Positions 49,601-56,809 of a DNA stretch of 64,000 nucleotides are shown piece by piece. Under the pieces are notes generated by a model. It was not told where the DNA came from. It did not search any database and saw only the letters and a program-made list of their open reading frames with translations. Source of the stretch: Lycorma delicatula (taxonomy: Eukaryota > Arthropoda > Insecta > Hemiptera > Fulgoridae); contig NC_134463.1 in assembly GCF_047948215.1 (NCBI RefSeq), positions 99,104,657 to 99,168,656 of the forward strand, given 5' to 3'. How positions within the stretch are numbered: the first letter of the stretch is position 1; each line of letters opens with the position of its first letter. Both the position numbers and the translations under genes were made by a program.

Positions 49601-51549
49601 ACTTTCGGCCGAGTGTATAATATATTAAATATAAAAACCTGTACCTTATTCGATACGAGTCATAAGAAATTATTTTCTGTTAATAAAAAGTGTTTATTTA
49701 GTGAATAAGCCGATTTCGATGGCGGAGTGGTAGCGTCTCGACCATTCATACGGAGGTGCCGGGTTCGCATCCCGGTCAGGCATGGCATTTTTTATACGCT
49801 AAAAAATTCCATTTCTACATACCACGCACAAACTTCAAGCTTACATGGTGATATCTCCAAGGCAGAAAAAAAATCTCATGCAATTCAAGACTTTTTTCCT
49901 ATTTAAGTTAACGTTTAAAAAAAGAAAAAACTAACAGATTCCTTGACAGTAAATTAATTATTGAAATTTTTACTTTTATGACTATTTATTGGCAAGTAAA
50001 TTGTTTGGTAATAATAATAAAGAAATATAACCAATAAATATATTTATAATAAATCATACTTGATGTATTTATTAATAATATGGATTTTTTCTTAATACAA
50101 AAATTACAATAAATTAAAAATAGCTTTTAGGATTTTTAAGAAAATTATTAGGATGTTTAATATCATATATTGGAGAAGTATATATAAGCAACGATATTTA
50201 ACTGGATGTGTGGTACCGTATCTAAACCCTTTTAAAACAAATCAACGAAAGACAGTATTAAAATTAAACGATGCCAGATTCTGCTGGATTTCTGGTTGTG
50301 AAACACGGATTCTAACAGCAATAGATGTAAGCCGTTTGCAAGCTGCTGTTATATTTCTGAAAAGAACGTTTGGGGTCACTAGAGAAGACCGACCGTCTGA
50401 GGAATGAAAATAGACACAATTTGGGTCTGTAGTTTGAATTTAACTATTAAAGAACATCAACGAATTCGGTTCGAGCATGCAGAAACTATGGATAATGAAC
50501 GAATTACTAAAAGGATCCTGTCATATGCACCGTGGTACCAGAGATGTGGGCAGGCCGAGGAACAGATGTTAGATCAAATTTGAAGCTGCAACAAGTCAAC
50601 GGGCTTAATACCTAATATAAATAATATTATTATTAATTTTAATAGCGCAGAAAAATAAAGGTCTGGTAAATATGTACTTTACCACTAAATGCTCCCCCCA
50701 AGACGTATGCTACATCTGTCATGTCAGGGGTTACATAGTATTTGACAATTACTAAACACATTTTCTTTTATTTTTAATTAACTTATTATTATATTTGTAA
50801 ATGTGTATGAACGACACGAAAAAAAAAATTATCTTACCTTTTTTTGTGTTATCTGATGGCGGTTGACTATGATGAATCATCGATGTCGAATGAATTCTTG
50901 ACGGTAAATGATCTGTTTGATAGTTCGGTTGCGTCTGGTACGGTCTCCATCCTTGATTATAATCGATAACTTGATATTTAATCATGTTATCAGGCAATTG
51001 TTGATTTGGCGATCCAATATTTGATGATGATGGCATGTGATGATCGATTGTAGGTACCGGTATTCTTGCTAACGGTGACGATGACGATGAAGATGATGCA
51101 GATGATGACAGCGGTTTAGTATAATATCTTTCCCATTGATTTTGTTGATTCTGCGCCGTTATTGCAGTCGTTGTTGTTATGATTTCGTTATTATTATTTG
51201 TTACATCCATTTGCGTATCTAAATTATTGTAATAAGTTTTCGGTGACATATCGTGGTACATTCTATCTTCATTCCTAAAACGTTTCAATGTCATTCCTGG
51301 CGATGTAGAAGTTATCGTACTCGCCGAAGAATTACTTACGTTTTGTTTCTGAGTTTTGTCGACGATTTTGCCTCTATCTAAATCCAATAATAACTTTTCC
51401 TCTTCCTTTCCAATAATCGCACTTGAACTACAAACACTACTATTACCGCTTATAGTACTACAACTCGATTGAAACACGACCGGTGTGCAAATAGTCTCTT
51501 TGACATGCTCGTCATGCTCCACAGTTATTAAACTATCTGTACCCGACAT
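21544..51549 (-). CDS. zen: Hox3-class homeobox transcription factor (zerknullt-like), three joined exons
   Basis: Sequence-specific nuclear transcription factor of the Hox3/zen class. In insects these genes act mainly in extraembryonic tissue (known for the family, not shown here). The coding join is 51549-50838, 29098-28856 and 22496-21544 on the minus strand. Introns follow GT-AG with GTAAG donors. Exon 1 ends in phase 1, exon 2 starts with the two matching bases and also ends in phase 1, and exon 3 again starts with two bases, so the predicted 635-residue frame is continuous. The homeodomain covers residues 252-311. Hox3 rather than pb is favoured by [13 protein letters not shown] followed by [15 protein letters not shown] and a KFKK end; pb usually reads [22 protein letters not shown]. 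The protein ends NLTQL, resembling the KLTHL end I remember for vertebrate HOX3 proteins. No YPWM-type hexapeptide is visible. The 30-kb span is large for an insect zen gene. Confidence 0.9.
24931..24994. repeat. (ATT)n followed by long (AT)n microsatellite
   Basis: An uninterrupted TA run of about 50 bp follows five ATT units, within zen intron 2. Confidence 0.95.
25166..25220. repeat. Short direct repeat GGTACCTCAACAGGA
   Basis: The motif GGTACCTCAACAGGA followed by K-AGT occurs twice about 29 bp apart (start near 25170 and near 25198). Confidence 0.85.
25345..26447 (-). mobile_element. LTR-like element, copy A (probable solo LTR)
   Basis: About 1.1 kb in minus orientation. It begins TGTAACAAGACTGGTATAAC (26447) and ends CACTCGACA (25345). 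TG...CA ends, an internal TATA motif AGTATAAATACTCCG (about 26143-26129) and an AATAAA-like ACTAATAAATTG near the 3' end are the hallmarks of an LTR. The flanking ATAT on both sides fits a short target duplication but lies in AT-repeat sequence, so it proves little. No gag or pol sequence adjoins it. A second copy in the opposite orientation lies at 55713-56802. Superfamily is not determined. Confidence 0.65.
26830..27405. repeat. GC-rich repeat block
   Basis: Strong compositional contrast with the surrounding intron. It has an internal duplicated motif GTCTCTAATGRGGRACCC (about 27125 and 27182) and open frames on both strands (27037-27396 plus, 27174-27392 minus) without domain similarity I know. 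A T-run at its low-coordinate end (26823-26842) could be a poly(A) tail if the element is in minus orientation. It is probably part of a retroelement UTR. Confidence 0.4.
27525..27970. repeat. Second GC-richer block, possible decayed element
   Basis: Contains a 105-codon plus-strand open frame (27523-27840) with no recognised domain and a CCCTCACCAACACCCGCCG stretch near 27938. No termini were identified. Confidence 0.25.
28229..28410 (+). mobile_element. tRNA-derived SINE, family 2
   Basis: A-box-like CCGTGGCGCGAGTGTTAAC and a clear B-box GAGTTCGAATCCCGG (28281-28295), followed by GGCATTTTTGCATGCTGAAA and an A-rich tail. Possible target duplication: CATATAGTA before and CATATGGTA after. It lies 0.45 kb downstream of the homeobox exon, in intron 2. 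Confidence 0.8.
28856..29098 (-). CDS. zen: zen coding exon 2: homeobox
   Basis: A 243-nt exon with 80 whole codons, two bases completing a Glu codon from exon 1 and one base starting a Gly codon. It begins after a pyrimidine tract and TATAG acceptor (AG at 29100-29099) and ends at a GTAAGA donor (28855). The homeodomain is encoded by 29057-28878. It has Arg5, Tyr8, Leu16, Phe20, Trp48, Phe49, Asn51 and Arg53, and Gln50 as in Hox proteins, all in the expected positions of a 60-residue domain. Helix 3 reads [16 protein letters not shown]. Only seven codons (RTKGLLV) separate the domain from the donor. The exon is too short to show up as an ATG-started reading frame, so it would be missed by a simple frame scan. 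Confidence 0.93.
29566..29610. repeat. Perfect 20-bp inverted repeat with 5-base loop
   Basis: Arms at 29566-29585 and 29591-29610 (TATGAGATTTAGATTTACCC and its exact complement) flank AGTAA. It lies in intron 1, about 0.5 kb upstream of the homeobox exon. Confidence 0.95.
30149..30453 (-). mobile_element. tRNA-derived SINE, family 1, full length with 15-bp target duplication
   Basis: Minus-strand copy: A-box TTGGTCTAGTGGTGAACGCG, the segment AAATCAGCTGATTTGGAAGT, ACCGGTGTTCTTTGGTGGTT and a tail ending in an A-rich stretch. Flanking duplications AGCCTTAAATAATCT (30134-30148) and AGCCTTAAACAATCT (30454-30468) differ at one base. This defines the element ends and shows target-primed insertion. 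Confidence 0.92.
31320..31560. other. Pyrimidine-rich plus-strand block with 64-codon minus frame
   Basis: The minus strand is purine-rich and encodes [19 protein letters not shown] and onward (31345-31539), very basic. It resembles coding sequence of a retroelement in composition, but I cannot name a domain. Confidence 0.25.
31785..32345 (+). mobile_element. SINE family 1 variant, split by a second SINE
   Basis: The outer copy begins CGCTGGGTCGGTATAGTGGT, carries B-box-like GGTTCGAATCC (31852-31862) and runs to AAGATTGTGCACAA. Its continuation ATTGTACGCAACTACATCTC resumes after the inner copy (about 32253). It lacks the CGTGGATACCGG part found in other copies, so it may be a shorter subfamily. 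Confidence 0.7.
31964..32250 (+). mobile_element. SINE family 1, inserted inside another SINE
   Basis: Starts CCCATCGGGTTAGTCTTGTGG and has the family segments CTGATTTGGAAGTCGAGAGT, GATCGTGGATACCGG and CATCTTAGGAATGGTCG, with an A-rich tail. The flanks AGATTGTGCACAA and AGATTGTACGCAA form an imperfect 13-bp target duplication within the outer SINE. Confidence 0.8.
32652..33690. mobile_element. Non-autonomous DNA element with Tigger-like terminal inverted repeats, containing a SINE
   Basis: The left end reads ACAGTTCGACCCCGCAATAA followed by CGCGG. The right end, read inverted, is AGTAAGAACCCACTGTAATG followed by CAG. About two thirds of positions match over 23 bp. Ends of the form CAGT-GA-CC-C-TAA-GCG are typical of pogo/Tigger-type elements. 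No transposase reading is present. The SINE at 32962-33258 sits inside it. Confidence 0.55.
32962..33258 (+). mobile_element. tRNA-derived SINE, family 1, full length with 16-bp target duplication
   Basis: Begins CCCACCGGGTTGGTCTAGTGG and runs through the usual landmarks to CAGAGGCTAACCAAG and an A-rich tail. The flanking duplications AGATCTGTTTTGTTAA (32946-32961) and AGATCTCTTTTGTTAA (33259-33274) differ at one base. Confidence 0.93.
33700..34650. other. Unassigned AT-rich sequence
   Basis: A 64-codon minus frame (34018-34212) shows no domain. No repeat end was identified. Confidence 0.4.
34655..35620 (-). mobile_element. Jockey-like LINE fragment, split by a SINE
   Basis: On the minus strand the RT catalytic block [11 protein letters not shown] lies just below 35615 (YADD at 35593-35582). 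After the inserted SINE the reading resumes with [20 protein letters not shown] and [17 protein letters not shown] (35225-34962), and later [17 protein letters not shown] (34844-34659). This order fits RT motif C followed by the thumb region of jockey-type elements. It is 5'-truncated and broken. Confidence 0.75.
35256..35546 (+). mobile_element. tRNA-derived SINE, family 1, inserted in a LINE
   Basis: Full-length copy starting GGAAACCCACCGGGTTGGTC. Flanking duplications AGGTCTTGTTT (35245-35255) and AGGTCTTTTTT (35547-35557) match at 10 of 11 bases. The host LINE reading continues on both sides. Confidence 0.9.
35620..36660 (-). mobile_element. LINE 5' part: apurinic-type endonuclease domain and 5' UTR
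   Basis: Minus-strand reading at 36350-36162 includes [20 protein letters not shown], the start of an exonuclease-endonuclease-phosphatase domain. It continues with [20 protein letters not shown] and [19 protein letters not shown] (about 36165-36020), matching the order of LINE endonucleases; the usual Glu of the EVRW motif appears as Gln (IQVRW). A CAT-triplet run (35886-35902) encodes an Asp stretch. The fragment stops at about 35620 at a PGDTAR-like motif and abuts the jockey-like fragment. The GC-richer 36.36-36.66 kb is probably its 5' UTR. Confidence 0.7.
36660..38090. other. Unassigned AT-rich intron sequence
   Basis: No useful open frame, RNA gene or repeat end was seen. Confidence 0.4.
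38095..38655. mobile_element. Foldback element with roughly 180-bp inverted arms
   Basis: The left arm (about 38108-38290) and right arm (about 38470-38652) are imperfect inverted copies. Shared segments include GAGTTACGGCTAGC at the outer end, ATTCCTGGG, TTCTTATGGTTTT and AATAAAA. A 180-bp AT-rich spacer separates them. No coding sequence is present. A related sequence occurs at 54.19-54.48 kb. Confidence 0.8.
38660..41570. other. Unassigned AT-rich intron sequence with TTA/TAA tracts
   Basis: A (TTA)n tract (about 40326-40346) and a (TAA)n tract (about 40401-40417) face each other. Near 39866-39882 a B-box-like GGGTTCGAATCCCGG occurs, perhaps a fragment of a family 2 SINE. Nothing else was identified. 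Confidence 0.4.
41572..42178. mobile_element. MITE-like element with ACTTCCTTGTAC ends
   Basis: The left end reads ACTTCCTTGTACGCC (41574) and the right end GTACAAGGAAGT, within the palindrome ACTTCCTTGTACAAGGAAGT (about 42159-42178). The inner 440 bp is less AT-rich than the flanks and includes TACGTACGTACGTAAAGACG. No coding potential is seen. It is a non-autonomous repeat by structure, family unknown. Confidence 0.5.
42180..43000. other. Unassigned AT-rich intron sequence
   Basis: Short TA tract at about 42603-42618. No coding or repeat-end signal. Confidence 0.4.
43620..43900 (-). mobile_element. GC-rich insert with (TA)n end inside the Tigger-type relic
   Basis: A long (TA)n tract (43623-43676) joins a GC-rich block (GGGCCGGACCGACTTGG and onward) of about 200 bp. 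On the minus strand this reads as a GC-rich body ending in a simple-repeat tail, like a short 3' fragment of a non-LTR element. It carries a near-perfect hairpin (43803-43837). Confidence 0.5.
43803..43837. repeat. Near-perfect hairpin, 15-16 bp arms, 4-base loop
   Basis: GTGAATAAAAAATCTC and GAGATTTTTATTCAC are complementary apart from one extra A; the loop is TTTT. Confidence 0.9.
44572..44593. repeat. Perfect 22-bp palindrome
   Basis: GTACGTAAAAC followed directly by its exact complement GTTTTACGTAC, with no loop. It lies near the expected 3' end of the Tigger-type relic and could belong to its subterminal region. Confidence 0.9.
44600..49020. other. Unassigned AT-rich intron sequence
   Basis: Contains a slightly GC-richer patch near 45208-45260 and a segment at 46.97-47.3 kb with repeated AAATTTGAAAAAA motifs that looks like an old repeat. 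A 12-bp-arm hairpin lies at 48803-48830. No supported gene was found. Confidence 0.35.
49020..49058. repeat. (GT)n/(GA)n simple repeat
   Basis: GTGTGAGTGTGTGAGAG followed by about a dozen GA units. Confidence 0.9.
49710..49875 (+). mobile_element. tRNA-derived SINE, family 2
   Basis: A-box-like GATGGCGGAGTGGTAGCG and B-box GGGTTCGCATCCCGG, then GGCATTTTTTATACGCTAAA and a short 3' part with TACATGGTGATATC, ending in an A-rich tail. Confidence 0.8.
50160..50635 (+). mobile_element. LINE 3' fragment, end of reverse-transcriptase ORF
   Basis: Plus-strand reading includes [20 protein letters not shown] (50328-50387) and, in a shifted frame, [11 protein letters not shown] (about 50540-50570). Both are typical of the C-terminal part of a LINE ORF2. 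It ends in AT-rich ATAATATTATTATTA sequence at 50620-50635, a probable tail. It lies 0.2 kb downstream of the exon 1 donor, in sense opposite to zen. Confidence 0.65.
50838..51549 (-). CDS. zen: zen coding exon 1: Ser/Asn/Thr-rich N-terminal region
   Basis: Encodes residues 1-237 plus the first base of codon 238. The start ATG at 51549-51547 is preceded in frame by a TGA at 51576-51574, so translation cannot begin further upstream in this exon. The donor is G|GTAAG with GT at 50837-50836. The region is low complexity: a Ser-rich stretch at about 148-158, Asn and Thr runs at about 117-129, and scattered Gln. It carries no recognisable domain. The PBX-interacting hexapeptide (YPWM), normally found upstream of a Hox homeodomain, is not seen here or in the start of exon 2. 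Read-through past the donor stays open for about 27 codons into the intron, but the phase match to exon 2 and the good donor support splicing. Confidence 0.85.
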
Positions 51550-51576
51550 TCCACCACCACAACCCCTTCCTTTTCA

Positions 51577-52490
51577 ACCAATCAGGTAATTTCTCTTTTA
51601 TCTTCAACTCCCTCCCTTCACGTTACTTGAAATAACAACAAACACTGTAACAGTAATTGATATCATATCAAACAAACTAAAATATTTCAAATAATTTCTG
51701 GTCCGAATTTATTGTTTATTATTATTACGATTATTAATTAATTAAATTAATTCCTGACCATACCGTCTTAATTTTACGATATACTAACTACACTTTGTTA
51801 ATCTAAATGTATAATATTTCTTCTTTTGATAATTACTTTAGTAAAAAAATAATAATAAATAAAAAGATTTTTTTTGTGTTTTTAAAGTTTATTTTATTTA
51901 TTATATCAACTAATATAAAAAAAAATCAAATTCTTAATTTAGGAGTTCCGTTTCTAGTTAGATTTTACTTAAAATATTAGTTGAAATATAAATTACATCA
52001 TGTAATTATTACATAATTTAAACGCGCGCGCACACTCGGACACATACTTTATAAGGATAATATGATAAGAATTCTAATTGAACGAAGAAATGTGATTATG
52101 TAAAACATATTGGACAAAACAGCTTCTAAGCACAGTGAATTATCTACATGAATTAATAATTGTTAGTTTTAAATAATTATATAATCAGATAATTTTTCTT
52201 TTGCTAAATAATAAATAATTTTTAAATTCTAAATAATTAATTTTATTAAATTCAAATTACGCAAATTAAAATAATATAATCAAAATTAACTATTAAGTGT
52301 TTCATAAGATATAAGTATCATCAAAATTTAATGCTTAGTATGACAAAAAGATGGTAAATTTTAAGAGTCTTTCATAAGGAATTAGTTACGGTGTTAACTA
52401 ATTTAATATGGGAGTTAATATTTAAATTAATTAAATAAGGAGTTAACTTAAAAAAATGTCAAAACTCACAAGATTTTAATTTTTTTTTTG
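51577..52490 (-). promoter_or_regulatory. Upstream region of zen, probable 5' UTR and promoter
   Basis: About 0.9 kb between the zen start codon and the 3' end of a LINE. It is AT-rich, with a short purine/pyrimidine alternating GC patch near 52021-52032. No clear TATA box or initiator can be assigned without transcript data. It is called promoter region by position only. Confidence 0.3.
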
Positions 52491-53768
52491 TCTTCATTCA
52501 TTTGACTGGTTTGATGCAGCTCTCCAAGATTCCCTATCTAGTGCTAGTCGTTTCATTTCAGTATACCCTCTACATCCTACATCCCCAACAATTTGTTTTA
52601 CATATTCCAAACGTGGCCTGCCTACACAATTCTTCCCTTCTACCTGTCCCTCCAATATTAAAGCGACTATTCCAGGATGCCTTAGTATGTGCCTATAAGT
52701 CTGTCTCTTCTTTTAACTATATTTTTCCAAATGCTTCTTTCTTCATCTATTTGCCGCAATACCTCTTCATTTGTCACTTTATCCACCCATCTGATTTTTA
52801 ACATTCTCCTATAGCACCACATTTCAAAAGCTTCTAATCTTTTCTTCTCAGATACTCCGATCGTCCAAGTTTCACTTCCATATAAAGCGACACTCCAAAC
52901 ATACACTTTCAAAAATCTTTTCCTGACATTTAAATTAATTTTTGATGTAAACAAATTATATTTCTTACTGAAGGCTCGTTTAGCTTGTGCTATTCGGCAT
53001 TTTATATCGCTCCTGCTTCGTCCATCTTTAGTAATTCTACTTCCCAAATAACAAAATTCTTCTACCTCCATAATCATTTCTCCTCCTATTTTCACATTCA
53101 GTGGTCCATCTTTGTTATTTCTACTACATTTCATTACTTTTGTTTTGTTCTTGTTTATTTTCATGCGATAGTTCTTGCGTAGGACTTCATCTATGCCGTT
53201 CATTGTTTCTTCTAAATCCTTTTTACTCTCGGCTAGAATTACTATATCATCAGCAAATCGTAGCTTCTTTATCTTTTCACCTTGTACTGTTACTCCGAAT
53301 CTAAATTGTTCTTTAACATCATAAACTGCTAGTTCCATGTAAAGATTAAAATGTAACGGAGACAGCGAACATCCTTGTCGGACTCTCTTTCTTATTACGG
53401 CTTCTTTCTTATGTTCTTCAATTGTTACTGTTGCTGTTTGGTTCCTGTAAATGTTAGCAATTGTTCTTCTATCTCTGTATTTGAACCCTAATTTTTTTAA
53501 AATGCTGAACATTTTATTCCAGTCTACGTTATCGAATGCCTTTTCTAGGTCTATAAACGCCAAGTATGTTGGTTTGTTTTTCTTTAATCTTCCTTCTACT
53601 ATTAATCTGAGGCCTAAAATTGCTTCCCTTGTCCCTATACTTTTCCTGAAACCAAATTGGTCTTCTCCTAACACTTCCTCCACTCTCCTCTCAATTCTTC
53701 TGTATAGAATTCTAGTTAAGATTTTTGATGCATGACTAGTTAAACTAATTGTTCTGTATTCTTCACAT
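52490..53768 (-). mobile_element. 5'-truncated LINE with nearly open reverse-transcriptase ORF
   Basis: A 333-residue open frame (53683-52682) carries RT motifs in order: DQFGFRK (8-14), FIDLEKAFDNVDW (43-55), RQGCSLSPLHFNLY (102-115) and FADDIVILAE (143-152, catalytic Asp pair at 145-146). Then FCYLGSRIT and the C-terminal VALYGSETW follow. The frame is open upstream of the first Met to about 53766 (TISLTSHASKILTRILYRR). A frameshift near 52690 ends the frame early; the C-terminal sequence, with VGRPRLEYVKQIVG, continues in another frame to about 52500 and a poly(A) run (52479-52489 region on the minus strand). It is the youngest-looking coding repeat in the window and reads in the same direction as zen, just upstream of it. 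Confidence 0.88.
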
Positions 53769-53769
53769 T

Positions 53770-54190
53770 TTATAAAGATTTTAATAAAAACCAGTAAAAC
53801 ATTAATACAAATTAACTATATTTCATTCTAAATATTTTATGGAAAGGAAATTATTCGTAAATAAAAAATTTATTATTTTAATACGTACTATTTAAAAAAA
53901 AATCTATGTAATAGTAAATCTTTAAAGTGAAAATTACGGTACTATAAAAGTACAACATGATTGACAAGCAAAACAAAAAGAAGTTTACCCACAGTTTTTT
54001 TAAATTTATATCGAAATTAATTATTAACATTCATTGTCGAGGATGTTCTAAAAAGCAAAGGGCGCCTACTTGGTTGATATATATATATATATTTAATAGA
54101 AATATATATAGAATTTACGAAGAATGTAACAAAATTTCTTAACATTTTCTAATGGTGAAAATGAAAAGAAAGTTCGTAAAATCATAGATT
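53770..54190. other. Unassigned AT-rich sequence
   Basis: Includes a short TA tract at about 54079-54091. Nothing else was seen. Confidence 0.4.
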
Positions 54191-54194
54191 CCAG

Positions 54195-54480
54195 AATGCT
54201 TCGTTAGCGGTATCGTCTGGCTAATGATTTCGCCCTGATTTCTGTACTTTCGGTAAAATGAAGCATGACTGTAATTCTTGGGACCCAAATTAAGGGATAA
54301 ATTTAGTTGTTTTATACGAGATCTGACTTGAAAAAATACAGGTCTGAAACTGTAATCTTTGACAAAGAAATATGAGATAAACGACAAAAAATTGGAAGTC
54401 AAAAAACACAAAATTTTATATTCGGCATAAAATAACTTTGTTAAATGAGTAACAAACACAAAAAGATTTAAAAAAAAAAC
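54195..54480. mobile_element. Partial copy related to the foldback element at 38.1 kb
   Basis: Shares, in order, the segments CCCTGATTTCTG, TTCTTGGGACCCAAATTAAG, GAAATATGAGAT and AAAATAACTTTGTTAAATGAG with the left arm and spacer of the 38095-38655 element. The right arm was not found, so this is a half copy or a diverged one. The 122-codon minus frame across it (54139-54507) is probably fortuitous. Confidence 0.6.
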
Positions 54481-54499
54481 TATTGTACTCTGATTATAC

Positions 54500-55710
54500 A
54501 GAATCAAATTATCTTAAAGAATCTGATTCTAAGTACCATGGTAAAGAGAATAAATCCCACAGAAACTGAACACAAATGTAAGAATGTTGAAGTTTATTAA
54601 AAAAGAACTTATCAAAACGTGGAAGTTTGTTAAGTTTTTCGTGAATCATTTTTAAAATTTACTCGTCTTAAAACTTAAAAATTTATATACATTTATTTTT
54701 CTCATCAATCATCAGAAAGTTGTGCGGTAATCAAAATTTCCCACAATTAAAGTAGGATCTTTTAAGGATCTATCTAGGATTCGACCAGTCTGTTGGTATG
54801 CTTAGTAAGTTATCTTTTAAATCAACTAACTAGTATTGGGTTAAATTCTCAATAAGGGTCTGATCTTTGTATCTTCTATTATTTCACTCAACTGATCTTC
54901 CCTCCTGAAATGCATGCGTAGTATATCTGAGATCATAATAAAAAATAAATAAAATTTTATTTTCAAATTAATGAACGTTTTTCTATAAAAGTGTAAAAAA
55001 TGATATTATTAAAGAAAATTAGCGACTATAAAATGTTTAAACAAATTTTATGCGTTCTATCATTTTCTTTTTAAGTTTTTATTTAAATTATTTCGTAACA
55101 ACATACGATGAAAAAAAATCCGTTATTTGTTTGAAAAAAAAATAAAAAATGATTTTTAATTTTTTTTTAGTACTTTTCTAACATCTATATTTTGCGGGGG
55201 AACTTTTTTCTTCAATGATGTCCTACTGCAAATAAATATTTCACTAAACGTATTAAATATGAACTATTTACAAATTTGAGAATTCAGTTTTTTTTATTTT
55301 TGCTCGTGTAACTAAACAACCACTAATTGTTATAATTCCCTTTGATTGAGAATATACGTTAAAAGTAAAAAAAATAATTTTTTTCAAAACGTCAAGCTTT
55401 CGGAATGAAAAATTAATGAGCCTCAATTTTAAATAAACAAGATGTATTTCTGTATTTATATTAATCCAGCTTAAGATAAGAAAAATTGTATTTCATTGAT
55501 TTTAATCTTAAGTGAAACATACATTAAAATTATTTTAATTGTTTTCTAGCCCAGAGTTATAAACAGGCAGCAAGAAAAATAAAAACAATTCTAAACAAAA
55601 ATAAGTGAAATCAAGTAGTGTGTACTTCAAAATTCCAAATAAACTAGTCGAAATCTTCATAATTTTAGGCTTAATATACCGTACTCTGCCATTTGGCTTT
55701 CTAATATGAT
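54500..55710. other. Unassigned AT-rich sequence
   Basis: No supported feature; very AT-rich with poly(T) and poly(A) runs. Confidence 0.4.
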
Positions 55711-55712
55711 AT

Positions 55713-56802
55713 TGTAACAAGACCGGTATAACGGATCTTAGTAACGGATTCCTACCGGTTAAGAAAGTAGTTGAAAATATTATAATGGAAGAAATCCAGA
55801 AAGAGGCTAAAAGAAATCCTTTTAGTACAAGCAACAGGTCCGTTTAACAATTATAATTCTTTTGTAATATTGCCCATTGACACAATAAACAAATGTTCGT
55901 TCCGTGAGAAGAGTTACCGGACCAAGGTTAGGAATGCATGGGAACGAAAGGGTTCTCTCGCTTCGAGTTGGGTCTGGTCCGGCAGGTAAAGATGCTAGAA
56001 GTATAAATACTCCGGGGAAGACCAGTTAAAAATCAATTCCGCGAGATGAAAATACAAATGTGAGTTCTGTGAATCAGGCCGCAAGAGCATTCTGCAAGGA
56101 GGTCAGTGAAGGAACGAATTTTGAGTGCAGGTTCGATGCAACTAAGCTGACGCCACGAGTAACTTCAGACACGAAAACAAGAAATGGTTCGGTGAGTTAC
56201 TGTAAGATTGTAAGTGAAAGAGATAATGTACTAAATTTCATTCATAAATTGTTAGGGTAGTTTTATTTGTGAACAGCGAAGGTATTTGTAGTGAGTGAAA
56301 GAACTTTATAGTCTTTTACCTATTGTACGATTGTTGTTAATGTAAGACTGCTGCTTAAGTGTTAAGACTAGCGATCATGCTAATGTCTTTTGTCAGTGGG
56401 ACTGAAATCAACTTTTCCATTCTATTTATTTATCTGTGTATAAATCCTGACAATTTCGTTAAATTCTGTTTTTTATGTAATATCTCTTTATTATTATAAC
56501 TGACATTTATGATTATTTGTTTTTTATTGACATTTAATATTATTATTGTTTACTGTTGTCATTATTCTAATTATTATTGGGAGAAGTTTTTATTGTCTGT
56601 TATTATTATTCTGATTACTACTATACTTTTTTTATTATTTATTTTATTATTGTCGTTTACTATTGTTATTATTGTCATTGTCATTATTACTATTAATATT
56701 TTGTCTTGTTTTACTTCTGTTTTTAAACCAATAAACTGTAATTATATAAAAATTTTCATTGTTAATCTCACAACATTCTAATCGAGCAGCAAACACGCGA
56801 CA
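55713..56802 (+). mobile_element. LTR-like element, copy B (probable solo LTR)
   Basis: Begins TGTAACAAGACCGGTATAAC and ends CACGCGACA. It aligns, in opposite orientation, with copy A (25345-26447) over its whole length. Shared landmarks are GTAACGGATTCCT, ACCAAGGTT, AGTATAAATACTCCGG (TATA motif, about 56000-56015), GCAGGTTCGATGCAACTAAG, GTGAAAGAGATAATGTACTA, CTAGCGATCATGCTAATGTC and an AATAAACTG poly(A) signal (about 56731). No retroviral-type coding sequence is attached, so a solo LTR or an LTR-derived repeat is likely. A clear target duplication was not seen. The small open frames inside are not genes. Confidence 0.65.
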
Positions 56803-56809
56803 GTGTACG

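Larger units (their letters stand above)
29099..50837 (-). other. zen intron 1 (21.7 kb)
   Basis: Bounded by a GTAAG donor (50837) and a pyrimidine-rich TATAG acceptor (29099). It is filled with inserted repeats, listed separately: tRNA-derived SINEs, LINE pieces, a pogo/Tigger-type element, a foldback element and a MITE-like element. Between these the sequence is AT-rich, without codon-like structure that I can recognise. Long unassigned stretches are 36.7-38.1, 38.7-41.5, 44.6-49.0 and 49.1-49.7 kb. Confidence 0.85.

Noticed and set aside
50752..50837. Read-through of exon 1 past the donor to a stop
   Set aside because: The GTAAG donor and matching phase with exon 2 make splicing far more likely; the read-through residues are Lys/Ile/Phe/Asn-rich intronic sequence.
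52502..53735. Several plus-strand open frames (52502, 52985, 53101, 53451)
   Set aside because: They lie opposite the LINE reverse-transcriptase frame on the minus strand and are shadows of it.
56060..56781. Open frames of 66 and 90 codons
   Set aside because: Inside the LTR-like repeat. The second is an (ATT)n-type hydrophobic run and the first is not open in copy A.
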